NCBI GenBank assembly: GCA_036971475.1
Contig: JBAIZL010000006.1
Coordinates: 7,386,001-7,450,000, forward strand
From: Prosapia bicincta
Taxonomy: Eukaryota > Arthropoda > Insecta > Hemiptera > Cercopidae
Length of the DNA stretch: 64,000 bases
Direction of reading: 5' to 3'
Part shown: positions 1 through 12,036 of the stretch, one piece after another
Position numbering within the stretch: position 1 is the stretch's first letter
How the letters are laid out: the number at the start of each line of letters is the position of its first letter
Translations under genes and position numbers: made by a program
The notes under the pieces: generated by a model
What the model saw: the letters and a program-made list of their open reading frames with translations, nothing else
Told to the model about the DNA's origin: nothing
Database searches by the model: none

Positions 1-315
1 ATGACTGAAATTTTGTTCTATATATATTACAAAGTTTTACATTTTAACTCTTTAAAAAAATAATTATTTGTTAAAAATAGTAACAATAGTAAACCATTAA
101 AAATATTTTTTCTTGATTTATAAAAACAAGGAGCTATAGAATTCCGTCAAAATTATTTTTTATAAAAATGAAAATAATAACTATTTTTATCTGTTAAAGC
201 AATGCAAAATACCTGCCTCCACGTGAAACATATTATAGATTATTTTTTATAAAAAATCTAAAATCCTATTCCACGGTACCATATAATTGTATATATATCA
301 ATTGGCGGTTTTTGT

Positions 316-393
<78 letters not shown>

Positions 394-461
394 TGAATGA
401 TTGCCAAAATTGTAGGCTGCTTATTTCTGACAAATAAAAACAAAAATTATATCCAGTTTTA
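1..461. other. AT-rich non-coding DNA
   Basis: No gene is visible. The stretch is AT-rich with homopolymeric A and T runs and contains one long dinucleotide repeat, listed separately. The only open frame on the minus strand is the translation of that repeat. Confidence 0.7.
317..391. repeat. (AT)n microsatellite
   Basis: About 37 uninterrupted AT dinucleotides. It lies just left of the first copy of the 1.8-kb direct repeat; the second copy is likewise preceded by an (AT)n/(GT)n tract. Confidence 0.95.
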
Positions 462-2260
462 TCTATCTATACAAATTCAATGATTAAAAAAAACCAAGGT
501 TTTACAGAATATTGCAAATTTTAATTATGCCTCCCAAAATATATGGGTTGAATGTGTGTGTAGGTAAGATAAAACACAAACTCGTTCCTACAAACACGGC
601 AAAATAACAACGGATACTCCAAAACAAGTTGGGCAAATGTGACTGAATAGCCTCGCCTACACAATTTAATGAAAAATAACTTTATAGCTATGTGCTAGTT
701 TATGATAGGTGTAAAATAAATAATTAGTTACAACACCAATTACCTAGAACTAAATGAAATAAGATTTACAAAACGTATACAAATTCAACACGACGAATAA
801 AAATGTATGAAATTGCCGATGGCAAGTCGGATCGTATGTAAAAGTTTAGAGCCTCCTTTCTTGAATAGTGTATATTCGATTAAGCAACTAAAACATCTTT
901 ATAACCAGTGTAACACAGGTCTTCATGTTGCACGTTTAAAACGTGTGTGGTCATTTTAGGGTAATTGTGGAAATAGTTGTGATAAACCTAACTTCGCTAC
1001 CTTCTTTCATAAGCTGGGGATGACTCTGGACATACCGTAGAATTAGTAAACTCACAGCAATTGAAAACGTGATGTAAATCCCGTGGTAACATAAACTCCC
1101 CAGAATCTTACTTTTATGTGTTCCGAAATCATTTGTTGAATCGAATATTTACTTTTTTGACTTAATTCTAAACATGGAAACAATGATACTCCAAGCGGAT
1201 TTTCCGAACCTAGAAACAGATCCAGTAATATATATTTGTATTGTTTTATTATTTACATGTCTTCACCGATTATTATTAAAATAATATATATAATTTAATT
1301 TTAGGAAAATCTTTGAAGAAAAACTATTATCTCGATTTAAATTACCCTCGATATTTTATTTATTTGCGTAAAACTCACAATATGACAAGGTCCAATTTTA
1401 TCCGAGAAGGATGCAAAGATATAAACAATATTTTTCTCTTTTCCGTTTACTGTGAAATATTTCTACACTAGCCTTCTGTTATATAATAACATGATTCCAT
1501 TTGTTCTCTGGAAGCCATTTGTATAATTCTTTTTAAACAATAAGTAAGAGTTTAGTAGCTTATTTAAAGACATTTATCAAATCTACACGTGCCATTTTCA
1601 AGTTTTACGATTTGATAGCTATTATACCACTATTTAGTCGCCATAATTCATCCTTTCATATTTGAAAAGTACTGTACGCATGTGTAGCTCTAGACGTTGC
1701 GGGACCATGGGCAATTCATTATTACTTTCTAGTGCTGGGGATTTAATAGGATAAATGATACAGTTACTTAATGCTGATTCAGGACTTTACGTATATTCTT
1801 GAAATTAATTTAATATGACTAAACCATTACTGTTTACTAAACCATTCATGTTATAATGGGGTATTTATAAGTTGATGTTTCTTAAAACGAAGTTCTAAAA
1901 TAAACACTCTTGTTTAAAACGACGTGAAATAATATGGAAAATAAACAACCAACTATAAATATAACTTTTACTATGGAATTACATTCAATATATTACATAG
2001 ATAGCTCAACTCGTGTAACATAATGTTACGGTTTCCGGCGGCGCGGAGATACTGATAGAGAATTGTTAGTTAGTTCAGTCTTTTCATACATAAACTTAAA
2101 ATATTAGGCTATAATTTGATGGCCTAAATTAAAATCTATTTTTAAATCATAATTTTGTTTTACATTTCTATTGATTGTGGTTCAACCTTGCGTCATTAAA
2201 CCATAATCCATAATTGGTGGATTAGCGACATTGTATTGAACAGAAGTAAGGAGCTTATTT
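462..2260 (+). repeat. Direct repeat, copy 1 (about 1.8 kb)
   Basis: This segment is collinear with 2889-4660. Shared landmarks in the same order include CTATCTATAC, CCTCCCAAAATRTATRG, GGGTAATTGTGGAAATAGTTG, CTGGGGATGACWCTGGACATACC, TTTTAGGAAAATCTTTGAA and CGGCGGCGCGGRGATACTG. The copies differ by many substitutions and small indels, so this is an old duplication. Neither copy has a sustained reading frame; one 170-nt open stretch after TTTTAG in this copy is interrupted by a stop in the other. It could be an old interspersed repeat rather than a local segmental duplication. Confidence 0.85.
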
Positions 2261-2509
2261 TTTAATTACCTATGAAGATGATTGCTATAAAATCGAAATG
2301 TACATAATAAAAGAAAAAAGTCATTTATGGTATAGAGGTTTCATTTATTTATAGTACACATTTCGCTACAGTTGTTTTATAAAGTTAATAGAGTCCCTTA
2401 CGTTCAATGTAAAATTACTCTGATACTAACTATAAAAGATTGTTAATTGATGAAAGATAAAACAATCTCTCCAAATTATAATAACCTCTGTTTAGTTAGT
2501 TAGACGCCC

Positions 2510-2671
2510 ATAAGATACATACATATATACATCGGTTTTTCAACCATCCTAAGCCACTGGGGCAGAGCCCTTTTAATAGATCTATTCCAAACCTCAAACG
2601 AACCATCCTGGGAATGTGTCAAACAATTTCATAAATTCTGTTTAGCGGTTTAGGCATGTATAACATACATA
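2510..2671 (+). repeat. Probable 3' tail of a non-LTR retroelement or SINE
   Basis: The stretch runs CGGTTTTTCAACCATCC, then AATTTCATAAATTCTG, GCGGTTTAGGCATG, and then passes into tandem CATA units. This resembles the conserved 3' ends of insect RTE/CR1-type LINEs and their SINEs, which finish with a 'cggttnagnngtttnggc' motif followed by a short tandem repeat. No coding part is attached. The family assignment is by general resemblance. Confidence 0.4.
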
Positions 2672-2888
<217 letters not shown>

Positions 2889-4660
2889 TATCTATACAGA
2901 CATTAATTCTAACTGTATCATAACTCAAGGGTCAACAGAGTATTCCAAAATACCTACCAGAAATTTCATTCATACCTCCCAAAATGTATAGATTGAATGT
3001 ATTTGTAAGTAAAATAAAACACAAAATCTTTTCTACAAACACTGCAAAATAGCAATGGTTATTCCAAAACAAGCTAAGCAAGTGTGGCCGAATAGCCTGG
3101 TCTACCCTTTTTTTTTAAGATAATAACTTTATAGCTACATACTACTTTTGATAGGTATAAAATAAATAATTAGTTACAATACAAGTTGCCTACAACTAAA
3201 GGAAATACCAGGGTGATTTCTTCAAAATCTTCCGTTTTATGTTTGAAACGCGAACAACTAAAGTTAATCTATAAGATTTAAATCATAATATGATATATGT
3301 TTAAAATCTTCATACGGTTTAATACATTTTTCAAAACGTATACAATTGTAAAACGATTTTAAAAATGTTTGAAATTACCGATTGTATGTATTTAAAAGCT
3401 TGGAGTCTCTTTTCTCGAACAGTTTCACTTTCGATTAAAGCTGCTAAAATATCATTATAACCCAGGACTTCAAAAAGCTTCTTTACAAACGTGGGTGGTC
3501 ATATTCGGGTAATTGTGGAAATAGTTGTGATAAAACTCACTTCGCTATATTTTTTCATAAACTGGGGATGACACTGGACATACCGTAATATTAGTACACT
3601 CACAGCAACTGAAAACTCTATTTAATCCCGTGGTCAAATAAACACAGAATCTTACTGTTATATGCTCCTCAATCATTATTAATTTGTTGAGCCTAATTTT
3701 TGACATTTTGACCTAATCCTAAAAGTGAAAACGATGGTAAGCCAAGCGGATTTCGCTAACTTTGAAACAGATCCACCAATATCTATTTGTATTGTTTTAT
3801 TATTTAAATGTCTTCACCGAATTATATAAAATAATATGTAAATTTATTTTAGGAAAATCTTTGAAAAAAAACTATTACCCTATTTAAATTACCCTCCATG
3901 ATTTCTTTTTATTCTAAAACTCACAATATGACAAGGTTCAGTTTTATCTGAGAAGTACGTATAGATATAAACAATATTTTTCTCTTTTCTGTTACTGGGA
4001 AATATTTATACAGTACCCTTGGTTCTGTAAGAAGGGGCTCAGTAAAGTGGTTTTATACTTAGTTGCCACAATTCATCCTTTCATATGTGAAAAATACTCT
4101 AGGCATTGGTTGGGCTCTAGACGTTGTGGGTCAATGGGCGATTCATTATTGCTGTCTAGTGCTGAGGATTTAATTGGAAAAGAATGATAGAGTTACTCAA
4201 TGCTGCTTAGGGCTTTAAAATACAGTATATGTTCTTGAAATTATTCTTTTAACCCTAAACTGTTACACGTTCATGTTATAATGGGGTATTTATAAGTTTA
4301 TATATCTTATAGAAAAGTTTTGAAATAAACACTTATTAAAAACGAAGTGAAACAATATGGAAAATAAACAACCAACTACAAATACACCTCTTAGTATGGA
4401 ATTACATTCAATATATTACATAGATAGTTCAGCTCATGTAACATTATGTCACGGTTCCCGGCGGCGCGGGGATACTGTTGGAGAATTGTTAGAGTTAGTT
4501 CGGTCTTTTCATATATAAACTTAAATATTTATCTATATTTTGATGGCCTAAACTAAAATCTATTTTATAAAGCATTACTTTATTTTAATTTGTATGGACT
4601 ATGGCCTAACCTTGCGACGTTAAAGGATAATCCATAATTGTTGGGTTCGCGATATTATAT
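2889..4660 (+). repeat. Direct repeat, copy 2 (about 1.8 kb)
   Basis: Second copy of the segment at 462-2260, in the same orientation and about 2.43 kb downstream. It lacks a block near 1490-1600 of copy 1 and has small indels throughout. A further short echo of the end of copy 1 (TTACGTTCAATGTAAAATTAC near 2399) reappears at about 5603, so the ancestral repeat may have extended further and been broken up. No coding potential is seen. Confidence 0.85.
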
Positions 4661-6547
4661 TAAAGAGAAGTATTAGTATTAACAATTATGTGATTGATAT
4701 GATAACGTAAACTGTCAACGCTTCTATATCCAGCCCAACGAATCGGTTTATCGGTGTCAACCATACCTAATCTTTAAATGACGAGAAGCAGTGTCTATGT
4801 ACTTCGGTCATGTATATAAAGAATAAATAATACAGACTACCACAAGGAATATCGCAGAAGTAAATCTTCGGTTGCATTTTGATAGTGCAATAATACGTCT
4901 TGTTTTTCAAGAATAGGATGGGACTATGGACAGTTTTCCATAATCATAAGTTGCAATACTATTGTACTCTGGGTTTAGTATGTTGCAATATACAATAGAA
5001 ACCAATAGTAGCCTATATTGTTACAAAATCGTATCATTGCATTCATGTTAACATTTAATGTGCCCAACGTATGTGTACTAAGTGTTAATTTCTATGCTTA
5101 CACTAAAGAGATAAATAGATAAAAATATAGGAAATCAGAGGCTGAATTCTATGATAGAAACAAATAATGTTTTCATCTATATATAAATATTTCAACATTG
5201 GGAAAAATTGGTTATATTCAAAAGTCATAGGAAAAAATTTAACTATTTTCCTTTACTTAAGAGAAAAGCACATTAATTGGACAAAACTGTTGGTGTTGTT
5301 TTATTATAAATATAACCTTTACAAATCTTTCGGAGGGTTATTCAATACCCACTGCCCTTAGTGATTCACGTTTAACCTACGAATCGATAAAAAGACGAAA
5401 ATGCTTGAATGCAGGAAGCTAGATCTGCGTCATGCGCAATGAGAATACTTTTTACATGGTGATCATCGCCCGTAGATTATATTGTAGACACATTTATACC
5501 AACATTGAGCTGTGGGGTCCACAAAATGCCATGATCAGGTTAAGGCTTAGACTTTAGTTTATTTAAAACAATTCGCTTGATATGGTATCATAAACAATAT
5601 TGTACCTTACGTTCAATGTAAAATTACTTGATATTAACTATAAAAGATTGTGTTAATTGATAAAAAATCAGTTAATAAAAAAAACACACAAATAAAAAAA
5701 TGGAAAAACTTACAAAACAGTCAACACCTTTTGCATCTTATTTTGCACTAACAATAAGATCGACATCTCTATTTTTTATCAGTAGTCTGTATACATAGTA
5801 TAACAAGGAGCTTTTTACGGCGATTTTTTTTAACTGCTTCTATCTACAATTTCCAGTTTTATCATTTTTACAAACCGTAAATTTCTTCTTACCATTATAT
5901 ATAGAATATTTATTTACGCATTATTATTTCTATTGAAATTCTATTCTTCCTATGTTAAGAAACCAAAACTCTTTTTCAAATATCAAAAGGAACGAAATTG
6001 TGTAGCCCGTGTACAATGAATAATTATTTTACAATCCTAAAGTTTAGTTTACTTTAAACATTAACAAATAAAGGACATACACTAGACTTACAAATTAAAC
6101 ATTTATTGACTCAAACGCGTTTCAACGACAAAGTCATCATCATCTGTGAGTGTTGCTACTACAAACTGTAACTTACAACTTGTAATATCTTACTCATATT
6201 AAAAAATCAAACAAATTCTTTAATTTATTTCCGTGTTCGGGTCAGCGCTGTTAACGATTATTTATAACGTTTTAAAATCAGAATAATGACCACTCCTTCA
6301 ATATATAAACGAAGCCAGGCCACATTTATTTGTCACTTTAATTTTGTTTTAGCACCCAAAATGTGTGTCACGTATCGGAATTTGTGGCCGTTAACTTTCA
6401 GACCTTTGTTCGTACGTTTCAAGTAGCCCGGCTGGAATAGATAAAGGTTGTGTACATGAATATTGTTAATCACGTTTTAAATTAAATAAAACACACACAT
6501 TTGGGATAACATTGTGAATAAAACCACAAATAATATTTGTAAATAGA
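4661..6547. other. Non-coding DNA between the direct repeat and the gypsy element
   Basis: No supported gene. The 64-codon open frame at 5167-5361 has no recognisable domain and ordinary AT-rich composition. The stretch includes a short echo of the direct repeat (5603-5671) and the palindrome-containing motif at 6112-6150 discussed in the findings. Confidence 0.6.
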
Positions 6548-6839
6548 AGTTATATAAACATTTTATGTGAACATTTCATAATTAAATGCGTGCTAGGAAA
6601 ATTCCTGCTTACGCAGCTTTAGTATTATATAGGTGTGAGAACAGAGCCCCGGCAGTGTGTAAGTCGCCTCTGTATCGCACAGACGTTTTCCACTCCGATT
6701 GAGTGCATATCAATTGTATTGTTTTATTAAGTAAAATTAATGTAACAGTTTTCTAAATTAATTGTTTATTAAATTCAAAGGTTTGTTAAAAATAAAAATC
6801 ATTTTTAAAAACCTTTCTTGCTTAATATAAAACGTAACT
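6548..6839 (+). repeat. 5' LTR of the gypsy element
   Basis: 292 bp, matching 12803-13094 at every position I compared, with terminal AGTTA...TAACT. A TATA-like stretch (TATTATATAGG, about 6623) lies upstream of a moderately GC-rich segment (CCCCGGCAG...CGCACAGACG) that may hold the transcription start. AATAAA-type sequence (6790s) follows and could serve polyadenylation. Confidence 0.96.
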
Positions 6840-6855
6840 GGCGCAGTCGGTAGGA
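6839..6855 (+). other. Primer-binding site, tRNA-Ser
   Basis: TGGCGCAGTCGGTAGGA is complementary over 17 nt to the 3' end (including CCA) of an insect tRNA-Ser. It starts on the last T of the LTR, an overlap seen in other errantivirus-type elements. The tRNA match comes from knowledge of the Drosophila tRNA-Ser 3' arm. Confidence 0.9.
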
Positions 6856-7149
6856 CACCTCAAGGAAGTTAGTGAATATAACGTCCGTCGGTTTTAACCG
6901 TTAATTGAGGAAACCTTAAGTAGAGTGAATATCTACAACCACTTAATAGAGCGCATATCTATTAAGAACACGAGCGAATATCGTGTAGGTGAAAAGTGAA
7001 AAGTGAAAGTTGTTCAAATGAGCAAAGTATTTTGGATCAACTTGTAAGTAGATCTTAAGATATAGAATTAAGAAAAAAGTAGAGTAAATACTTTTTAATT
7101 TTATATAATTGATTTTTAATTTTTATTATTTTGAAAATAATACTAAATA

Positions 7150-8184
7150 ATGGCAACGCCAATATTAAAAAAGGAGTATCTTGACATGATACCCGAGTAT
7201 AGTGGAGAGCCCACTATGCTCCACAGATTTATCTCGATATGTGATAAGATAGTGAATAAGTTTTATGTAAGCGAAAATCCAGAGGATTTTCAAAATGAGT
7301 ATCTGTTCTCCTCTATTCTTTCTAAATTAAAAGGCCAAGCACTGGAAATGGTTGTAAACTCTAACTCTTACAATTGGCACGAAACTAGAAAAGTATTATT
7401 AATTAGTTATTCAGACAAAAGAGATTGTTTCACATTAAACTTAGAGATGTCAGAATTAAAACAAGAAAGTAACGAATCACCATTTCAATTCTATGAGAAA
7501 ATTCAAAAGTTACTAAATTTACAAATTTCATTTTTTATGAATAAAGAGCCTCAAAGGCAGATGGCTAAAGACATTTTAATAGAATACGTTCAGAAACTAG
7601 CTTTAAGAGTTCTCCTTAGGGGTTTGCATGAACCCATCGGGTCACTAATGCGTACCAAGAACCCTAACACTCTTAGTGAAGCACTTAATATGCTCACAAA
7701 CGACTTTCAATTTAAAAATAATAAAATGTTTACTCAGCCAAGCAAACAACCAGTCTTTCAGAAAAGCCAAACTCATAACGTAAGAAGACCAATACATACT
7801 GAATTTAAATACCACCAAATACCTAAACAACCTTATCAACACCCAAATCCTTCCTATAGACCACCAACTTTTGCTAATCACGGTCAGCCTCAAAGGGGAC
7901 AACCAAACAACAACACTACTAAACCTCAGTATCCTCAGCGAAATACGGGTTATCAACCTACCCCTATGAGTATTTCCACTAGACAGACAGATAGGCCTTC
8001 TAGACAAACGAATTTGTATCAAATGACCGGACAAGGAGCCGAAAAAGACGATTACACTATGTACCAGACTAATGGACAAGAATCATTCGCTTTTGAAGAA
8101 GATCTCGGGAAAGAAGAGTACTTCGAAGAATCCCAAAATTTAACGAAGAAGAGACAGCTAAAATCGATCAGGACGATTTTTTAG
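7150..8184 (+). CDS. Gag protein of the gypsy element
   Basis: 344 residues encoding the structural protein of the intracellular particle. The first ~190 residues are a helical capsid-type region (EEYLDMIPEYSGEP near the start is typical of gypsy Gag). The C-terminal third is rich in Gln, Pro, Asn, Thr and Arg, with repeated PQ/PSYRPP-type segments and an acidic tail. There is no CCHC zinc knuckle; basic residues probably bind the RNA, as in the 17.6/297 group. The ATG lies about 300 nt after the primer site, in a good context. The frame ends in GATTTTTTAG, and the pol frame overlaps it by 23 nt in the +1 register. Confidence 0.9.
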   Translation: MATPILKKEYLDMIPEYSGEPTMLHRFISICDKIVNKFYVSENPEDFQNEYLFSSILSKLKGQALEMVVNSNSYNWHETRKVLLISYSDKRDCFTLNLEMSELKQESNESPFQFYEKIQKLLNLQISFFMNKEPQRQMAKDILIEYVQKLALRVLLRGLHEPIGSLMRTKNPNTLSEALNMLTNDFQFKNNKMFTQPSKQPVFQKSQTHNVRRPIHTEFKYHQIPKQPYQHPNPSYRPPTFANHGQPQRGQPNNNTTKPQYPQRNTGYQPTPMSISTRQTDRPSRQTNLYQMTGQGAEKDDYTMYQTNGQESFAFEEDLGKEEYFEESQNLTKKRQLKSIRTIF

Positions 8185-8215
8185 GACATACGAGCCTCGG
8201 AATCGATTTTCAATA

Positions 8216-8596
8216 ATGAATCTACAAAGCGAAAATAACGAGCTACCATTTATATACGACACAGACACCAAATCTAGAATATTAATTGACACAGGCAGTA
8301 CTAGATCATTTATGCGAAAATCTTTAGGCTGGAAAAATTTTAAAACAAGCATAAAAAAAAAACCGTTTGAAGTAATCACCGCACACGGCACTTCAAAAGA
8401 AAATTTTTGCTGCACCATACCTCTGTTGTCTAAAAAAGCAATTAAATTTTATTTATTTGACTTTCATCAGAATTTCGACCTATTACTCGGGCTAGACAAT
8501 ATAAAGGATTTAGGAATAAGCTTAGACTTTACAAATAATAAATTAATACTTTGTGATGAGGAAATCCCTATTCAATATTTTAACACAGAAGAACAA

Positions 8597-8645
<49 letters not shown>

Positions 8646-9574
8646 GTCAGGAACAGAAAGCAAAAAAGGGAACAAGTTATGTTATACAAGCCCGCGCTAG
8701 CCAAATGATTAAATTTAGAATACAAAATATTCAAGATGGAGAAGGACTCTTACCATACAAAAACTTAAATGGATTAGAAATTCCGCAGTGTATAGTCTCA
8801 GTACACAAGGGAGAAGCCTACTGCCCTATAATAAACAACACAGAAGTAAATTTAGAATTAACAGTAAATGAACCATTAGAATTAAAATCTTTAGAAGAAT
8901 ACAATATCCTTAGACCTGATGCAATGCAAATGAACGTTAATTTCAATTTATTAGATTATAAACAAAAAAATTCGAGAAGAAAAAATTTAGATTTATCAAA
9001 ATTTAGAATGGAACATATGAACTCGGAAGAAAAATCCGCTATAACAAGTTTAATAAAAGATTATGCAGATTTATTCCATATTGAGGGAAACGATTTAACT
9101 TTTACCAACCAAATAAAACATGTTATTAGGACTACTGATGAAATTCCCGTATACTCCAGAAATTATAGATATCCAGAGATTTACAAGAACGAAATTAATA
9201 AACAAACTGAGGACATGCTTGATCAAGGAATTATTAGACCTTCAAATTCTCCATGGAACTCTCCTGTCTGGATTGTACCCAAAAAACAAGACGCTTCTGG
9301 CAAAAGAAAATTTCGATTAGTAATAGATTTTAGAGGATTAAACAAGAAAACAATTGACGATAAATTTCCCTTGCCAAACATTACCGACATATTAGATAAA
9401 TTAGGACGATCTCAGTATTTTACAACTTTAGATTTAGCTTCAGGATTTCACCAAGTAGAAATGGATAAAAATAGCATAGAAAAAACAGCGTTTTCAACAG
9501 AAACGGGACACTACGAATTTTTAAGAATGCCCTTTGGACTAAAGAATAGCCCCCTACATTTCAAAGAATTATGA
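8216..9574 (+). CDS. Pol, first part: protease and N-terminal reverse transcriptase (frame broken at the 3' end)
   Basis: 452 residues from the first ATG; the frame is open from 8162, overlapping gag, so expression could be by frameshift or by internal initiation. The retropepsin motif ILIDTGSTRSF is at residues ~20-30. An asparagine run (~128-143) follows, then the RT fingers/palm: VWIVPKKQ, RLVIDFRGLNKKT and TLDLASGFHQVEMD, with the last carrying the first catalytic Asp near residue 405. The frame stops just after MPFGLKNSP, in the middle of RT, next to a run of five C at about 9549. The remainder of RT continues in another frame, overlapping by 4 nt. The break is a real inactivating indel or a consensus error. 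Confidence 0.93.
8598..8644 (+). repeat. (AAT)n microsatellite inside pol
   Basis: About 15 AAT units encode an asparagine run between protease and RT without breaking the frame. The hinge between the two domains is probably tolerant of such expansion. Confidence 0.95.
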
Positions 9575-12036
9575 ATAATATTCTGAGAGGCATCCAAAAC
9601 GAAACATGTTTAGTTTATTTAGACGACATTATAATTTACTCCACTAGCCTCCAAGAACATATACAAAGACTTAAAGAAGTATTCGACAGATTACGCAAAG
9701 CCAACTTTAAAGTACAGCTGGATAAAACAGAATTTTTAAGAAAAGAAGTAGCGTATCTAGGGCATGTTGTTACACCGGAAGGCGTAAAACCTAACCCAGC
9801 AAAGATTTTGGCAATCAAAAACTATCCAATACCCGAAACCACCAAACAAATTAAAGGATTTTTAGGACTAATAGGCTATTATCGAAAATTTATTAAAAAC
9901 TTCGCCAAGACAACAAAACCCTTTACTAACTGTTTAAAGAAAAATGCAAAAATAAACATAGAAAATCCAGACTTCATAGAATGTTTTGAAACATGTAAAA
10001 ATATACTGACTAATGAGCCCCTTCTACAATACCCAGATTTTGAAAAGGAGTTTACTCTAACGACAGACGCGAGTAATTTTGCACTAGGAGCGATTTTAAG
10101 CCAGGACAAAAATGGAAAGGACCTTCCTATAGCGTATGCCAGCAGAACTTTAAACGACAGCGAAACTAATTACTCCGCGATTGAAAAGGAATTACTAGCA
10201 ATCGTATGGGCCACTAAACACTTTAGGCCTTATTTATTTGGAAGAAAATTTAAAATTTATACAGACCATAAACCTTTACAATGGTTATTTTCAGTTAAAG
10301 AACCAAATTCCAAGCTTTTAAGATGGAGATTAAAATTAGAGGAATATGATTATGACATAAGATACAAAAAAGGCAAATTAAACCAAAACGCCGATGCCTT
10401 ATCTAGAATACAATTGAACATTACTAATAAAAGGTCAACAAACACCCAACACACTGTAGAACCAGACCTTGATTTATCTCCAGCTGGATTAATCCAACGT
10501 TTCTTCCCGGAATTAAATGAAGATAACGAGTCTATGGTCGTACAACTCGACGCAACAGATAATGCCAACTTAGAGTACGATCAAGAAAGTGACAGTCAAA
10601 CCGTGCATTCCAACTTCGAAGGGAACACCCAAATTGAAATACCAATTTCCGACGAGCCTGTAAACTTTGGGAGAAATCAAATATTTTTGTCATTGGTAAA
10701 GTATGAGCCAAAGAAAGTAAAAATTATAAAACTATTCGGAACTTCAAAAATTCGTTTAATGGTCGAAATATCAGAAAATAACTTTAAAGAAGACATAGTT
10801 AACTTTGTAAAATCATATTTGGTACCCAAAATAAAATATAATCTATATTTTGAAGACGATTTTTACGAGAAATTTGCATCATGCGTAGCCAAAAATTTCA
10901 AACAAACTGAACTAAATTTGGTTAAGTGTAATAACAAACTCTTAGACCTAACTTCGGAAGAAGATACCTTAGAAACGATAAGTAATTATCATGTCAGCAA
11001 AACCAATCACCGAGGGATACAGGAAACATACGAACAAATTAAGCGAAGATATTATTGGCCTAATTTAAAATCACTAATCCAAAATTTCATAAATCAGTGT
11101 GACATATGTCAAAGAACCAAATATGACAGAATTCCCTTACAATTAGAGATGAACTTGACACCCACAGCTGCAAGGCCTTTCCAGATAATTCACATCGACA
11201 CTATCTCTTTAGAAAAGAATGCGTTTATCAGCATTGTCGACAGTTTCACAAAGTATGCTCAAGCTTATCGCTTGGGAAGCTCTCAAGCTACAGAGATTGC
11301 AGACAAGTTATTAGATTACTTTGCGCAGTTCTGCTTACCAACAGTTATTATCTCAGACAATGGAACGGAGTTTAATAACAGGATTGTGAAGGAGATATTA
11401 GACCTGCATAAAATCAAAATCCATTTTATGAGTACACAAAACCCCCAATCAAACGGATTATGTGAAAGATTTCATTCCACCTTAATAGAACACATAAGGC
11501 TGTTAAACAATCAAATCGAATTTAAAAAAGACAGTATAATTAAGAAAGTCAAATATGCTATAATTGCCTATAACAATAGCATTCATTCAGTCACAAAATT
11601 AACGCCGTGCGAAGTCTTATTTGGACACATAAATTCAAACTCTTTATTAGATATAGATTTAGAAAAACAAATTGTAAATGACTACGTTTTAAACCATAAA
11701 GAAAAGACAAAAATACTTTATGAAAACATTAGGGATAACAATCAAAGAATTAAAGAAAAAGTTTTAGAAAAAAGGAATGTAAACAAAGAACCACTTCCAG
11801 AAATAAAATCTGAAGTTTATATAAAATCAGTTCAGAAGCAAAGCAAAACTAAAAACAGATATAGCAAGGAAGAAATAGCTTCGATAGATAAAGAAAGAAA
11901 AACTGGAAAAATAAAGCCTAGACATCATAACACAAAAGACAAAATACATTTGTCGAAAATTAAAAGGCCTAAGAAGATAAAAAATGTAATTAATGACCCA
12001 AATCCTTCTTGTTCATATTCGACACAATCAAATTAA
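9571..12036 (+). CDS. Pol, second part: C-terminal RT, RNase H and integrase
   Basis: 821 residues in one open frame. The RT catalytic box VYLDDIIIYS is at residues 15-24. RNase H shows TTDASNFALG (~164), an ELLAIVWATKHFRPYL block and YTDHKPLQWL (~230). Integrase has an HHCC zinc finger (H~472, H~480, C~510, C~513) and a D,D-35-E core (HIDT ~541, SDNGTEF ~596, CERFH ~632). A basic C-terminal tail carries a chromodomain-less KRPKK end. The start given is the first ATG in this frame; in the intact family the frame would be continuous with the preceding part. This copy could still be mobilised in trans, since its LTRs and cis sites are intact. Confidence 0.94.
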   Translation: MNNILRGIQNETCLVYLDDIIIYSTSLQEHIQRLKEVFDRLRKANFKVQLDKTEFLRKEVAYLGHVVTPEGVKPNPAKILAIKNYPIPETTKQIKGFLGLIGYYRKFIKNFAKTTKPFTNCLKKNAKINIENPDFIECFETCKNILTNEPLLQYPDFEKEFTLTTDASNFALGAILSQDKNGKDLPIAYASRTLNDSETNYSAIEKELLAIVWATKHFRPYLFGRKFKIYTDHKPLQWLFSVKEPNSKLLRWRLKLEEYDYDIRYKKGKLNQNADALSRIQLNITNKRSTNTQHTVEPDLDLSPAGLIQRFFPELNEDNESMVVQLDATDNANLEYDQESDSQTVHSNFEGNTQIEIPISDEPVNFGRNQIFLSLVKYEPKKVKIIKLFGTSKIRLMVEISENNFKEDIVNFVKSYLVPKIKYNLYFEDDFYEKFASCVAKNFKQTELNLVKCNNKLLDLTSEEDTLETISNYHVSKTNHRGIQETYEQIKRRYYWPNLKSLIQNFINQCDICQRTKYDRIPLQLEMNLTPTAARPFQIIHIDTISLEKNAFISIVDSFTKYAQAYRLGSSQATEIADKLLDYFAQFCLPTVIISDNGTEFNNRIVKEILDLHKIKIHFMSTQNPQSNGLCERFHSTLIEHIRLLNNQIEFKKDSIIKKVKYAIIAYNNSIHSVTKLTPCEVLFGHINSNSLLDIDLEKQIVNDYVLNHKEKTKILYENIRDNNQRIKEKVLEKRNVNKEPLPEIKSEVYIKSVQKQSKTKNRYSKEEIASIDKERKTGKIKPRHHNTKDKIHLSKIKRPKKIKNVINDPNPSCSYSTQSN

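Noticed and set aside
1305..1470. 170-nt open stretch after TTTTAG in the first direct repeat copy
   Set aside because: The second copy has a stop early in the same frame and no donor is preserved.
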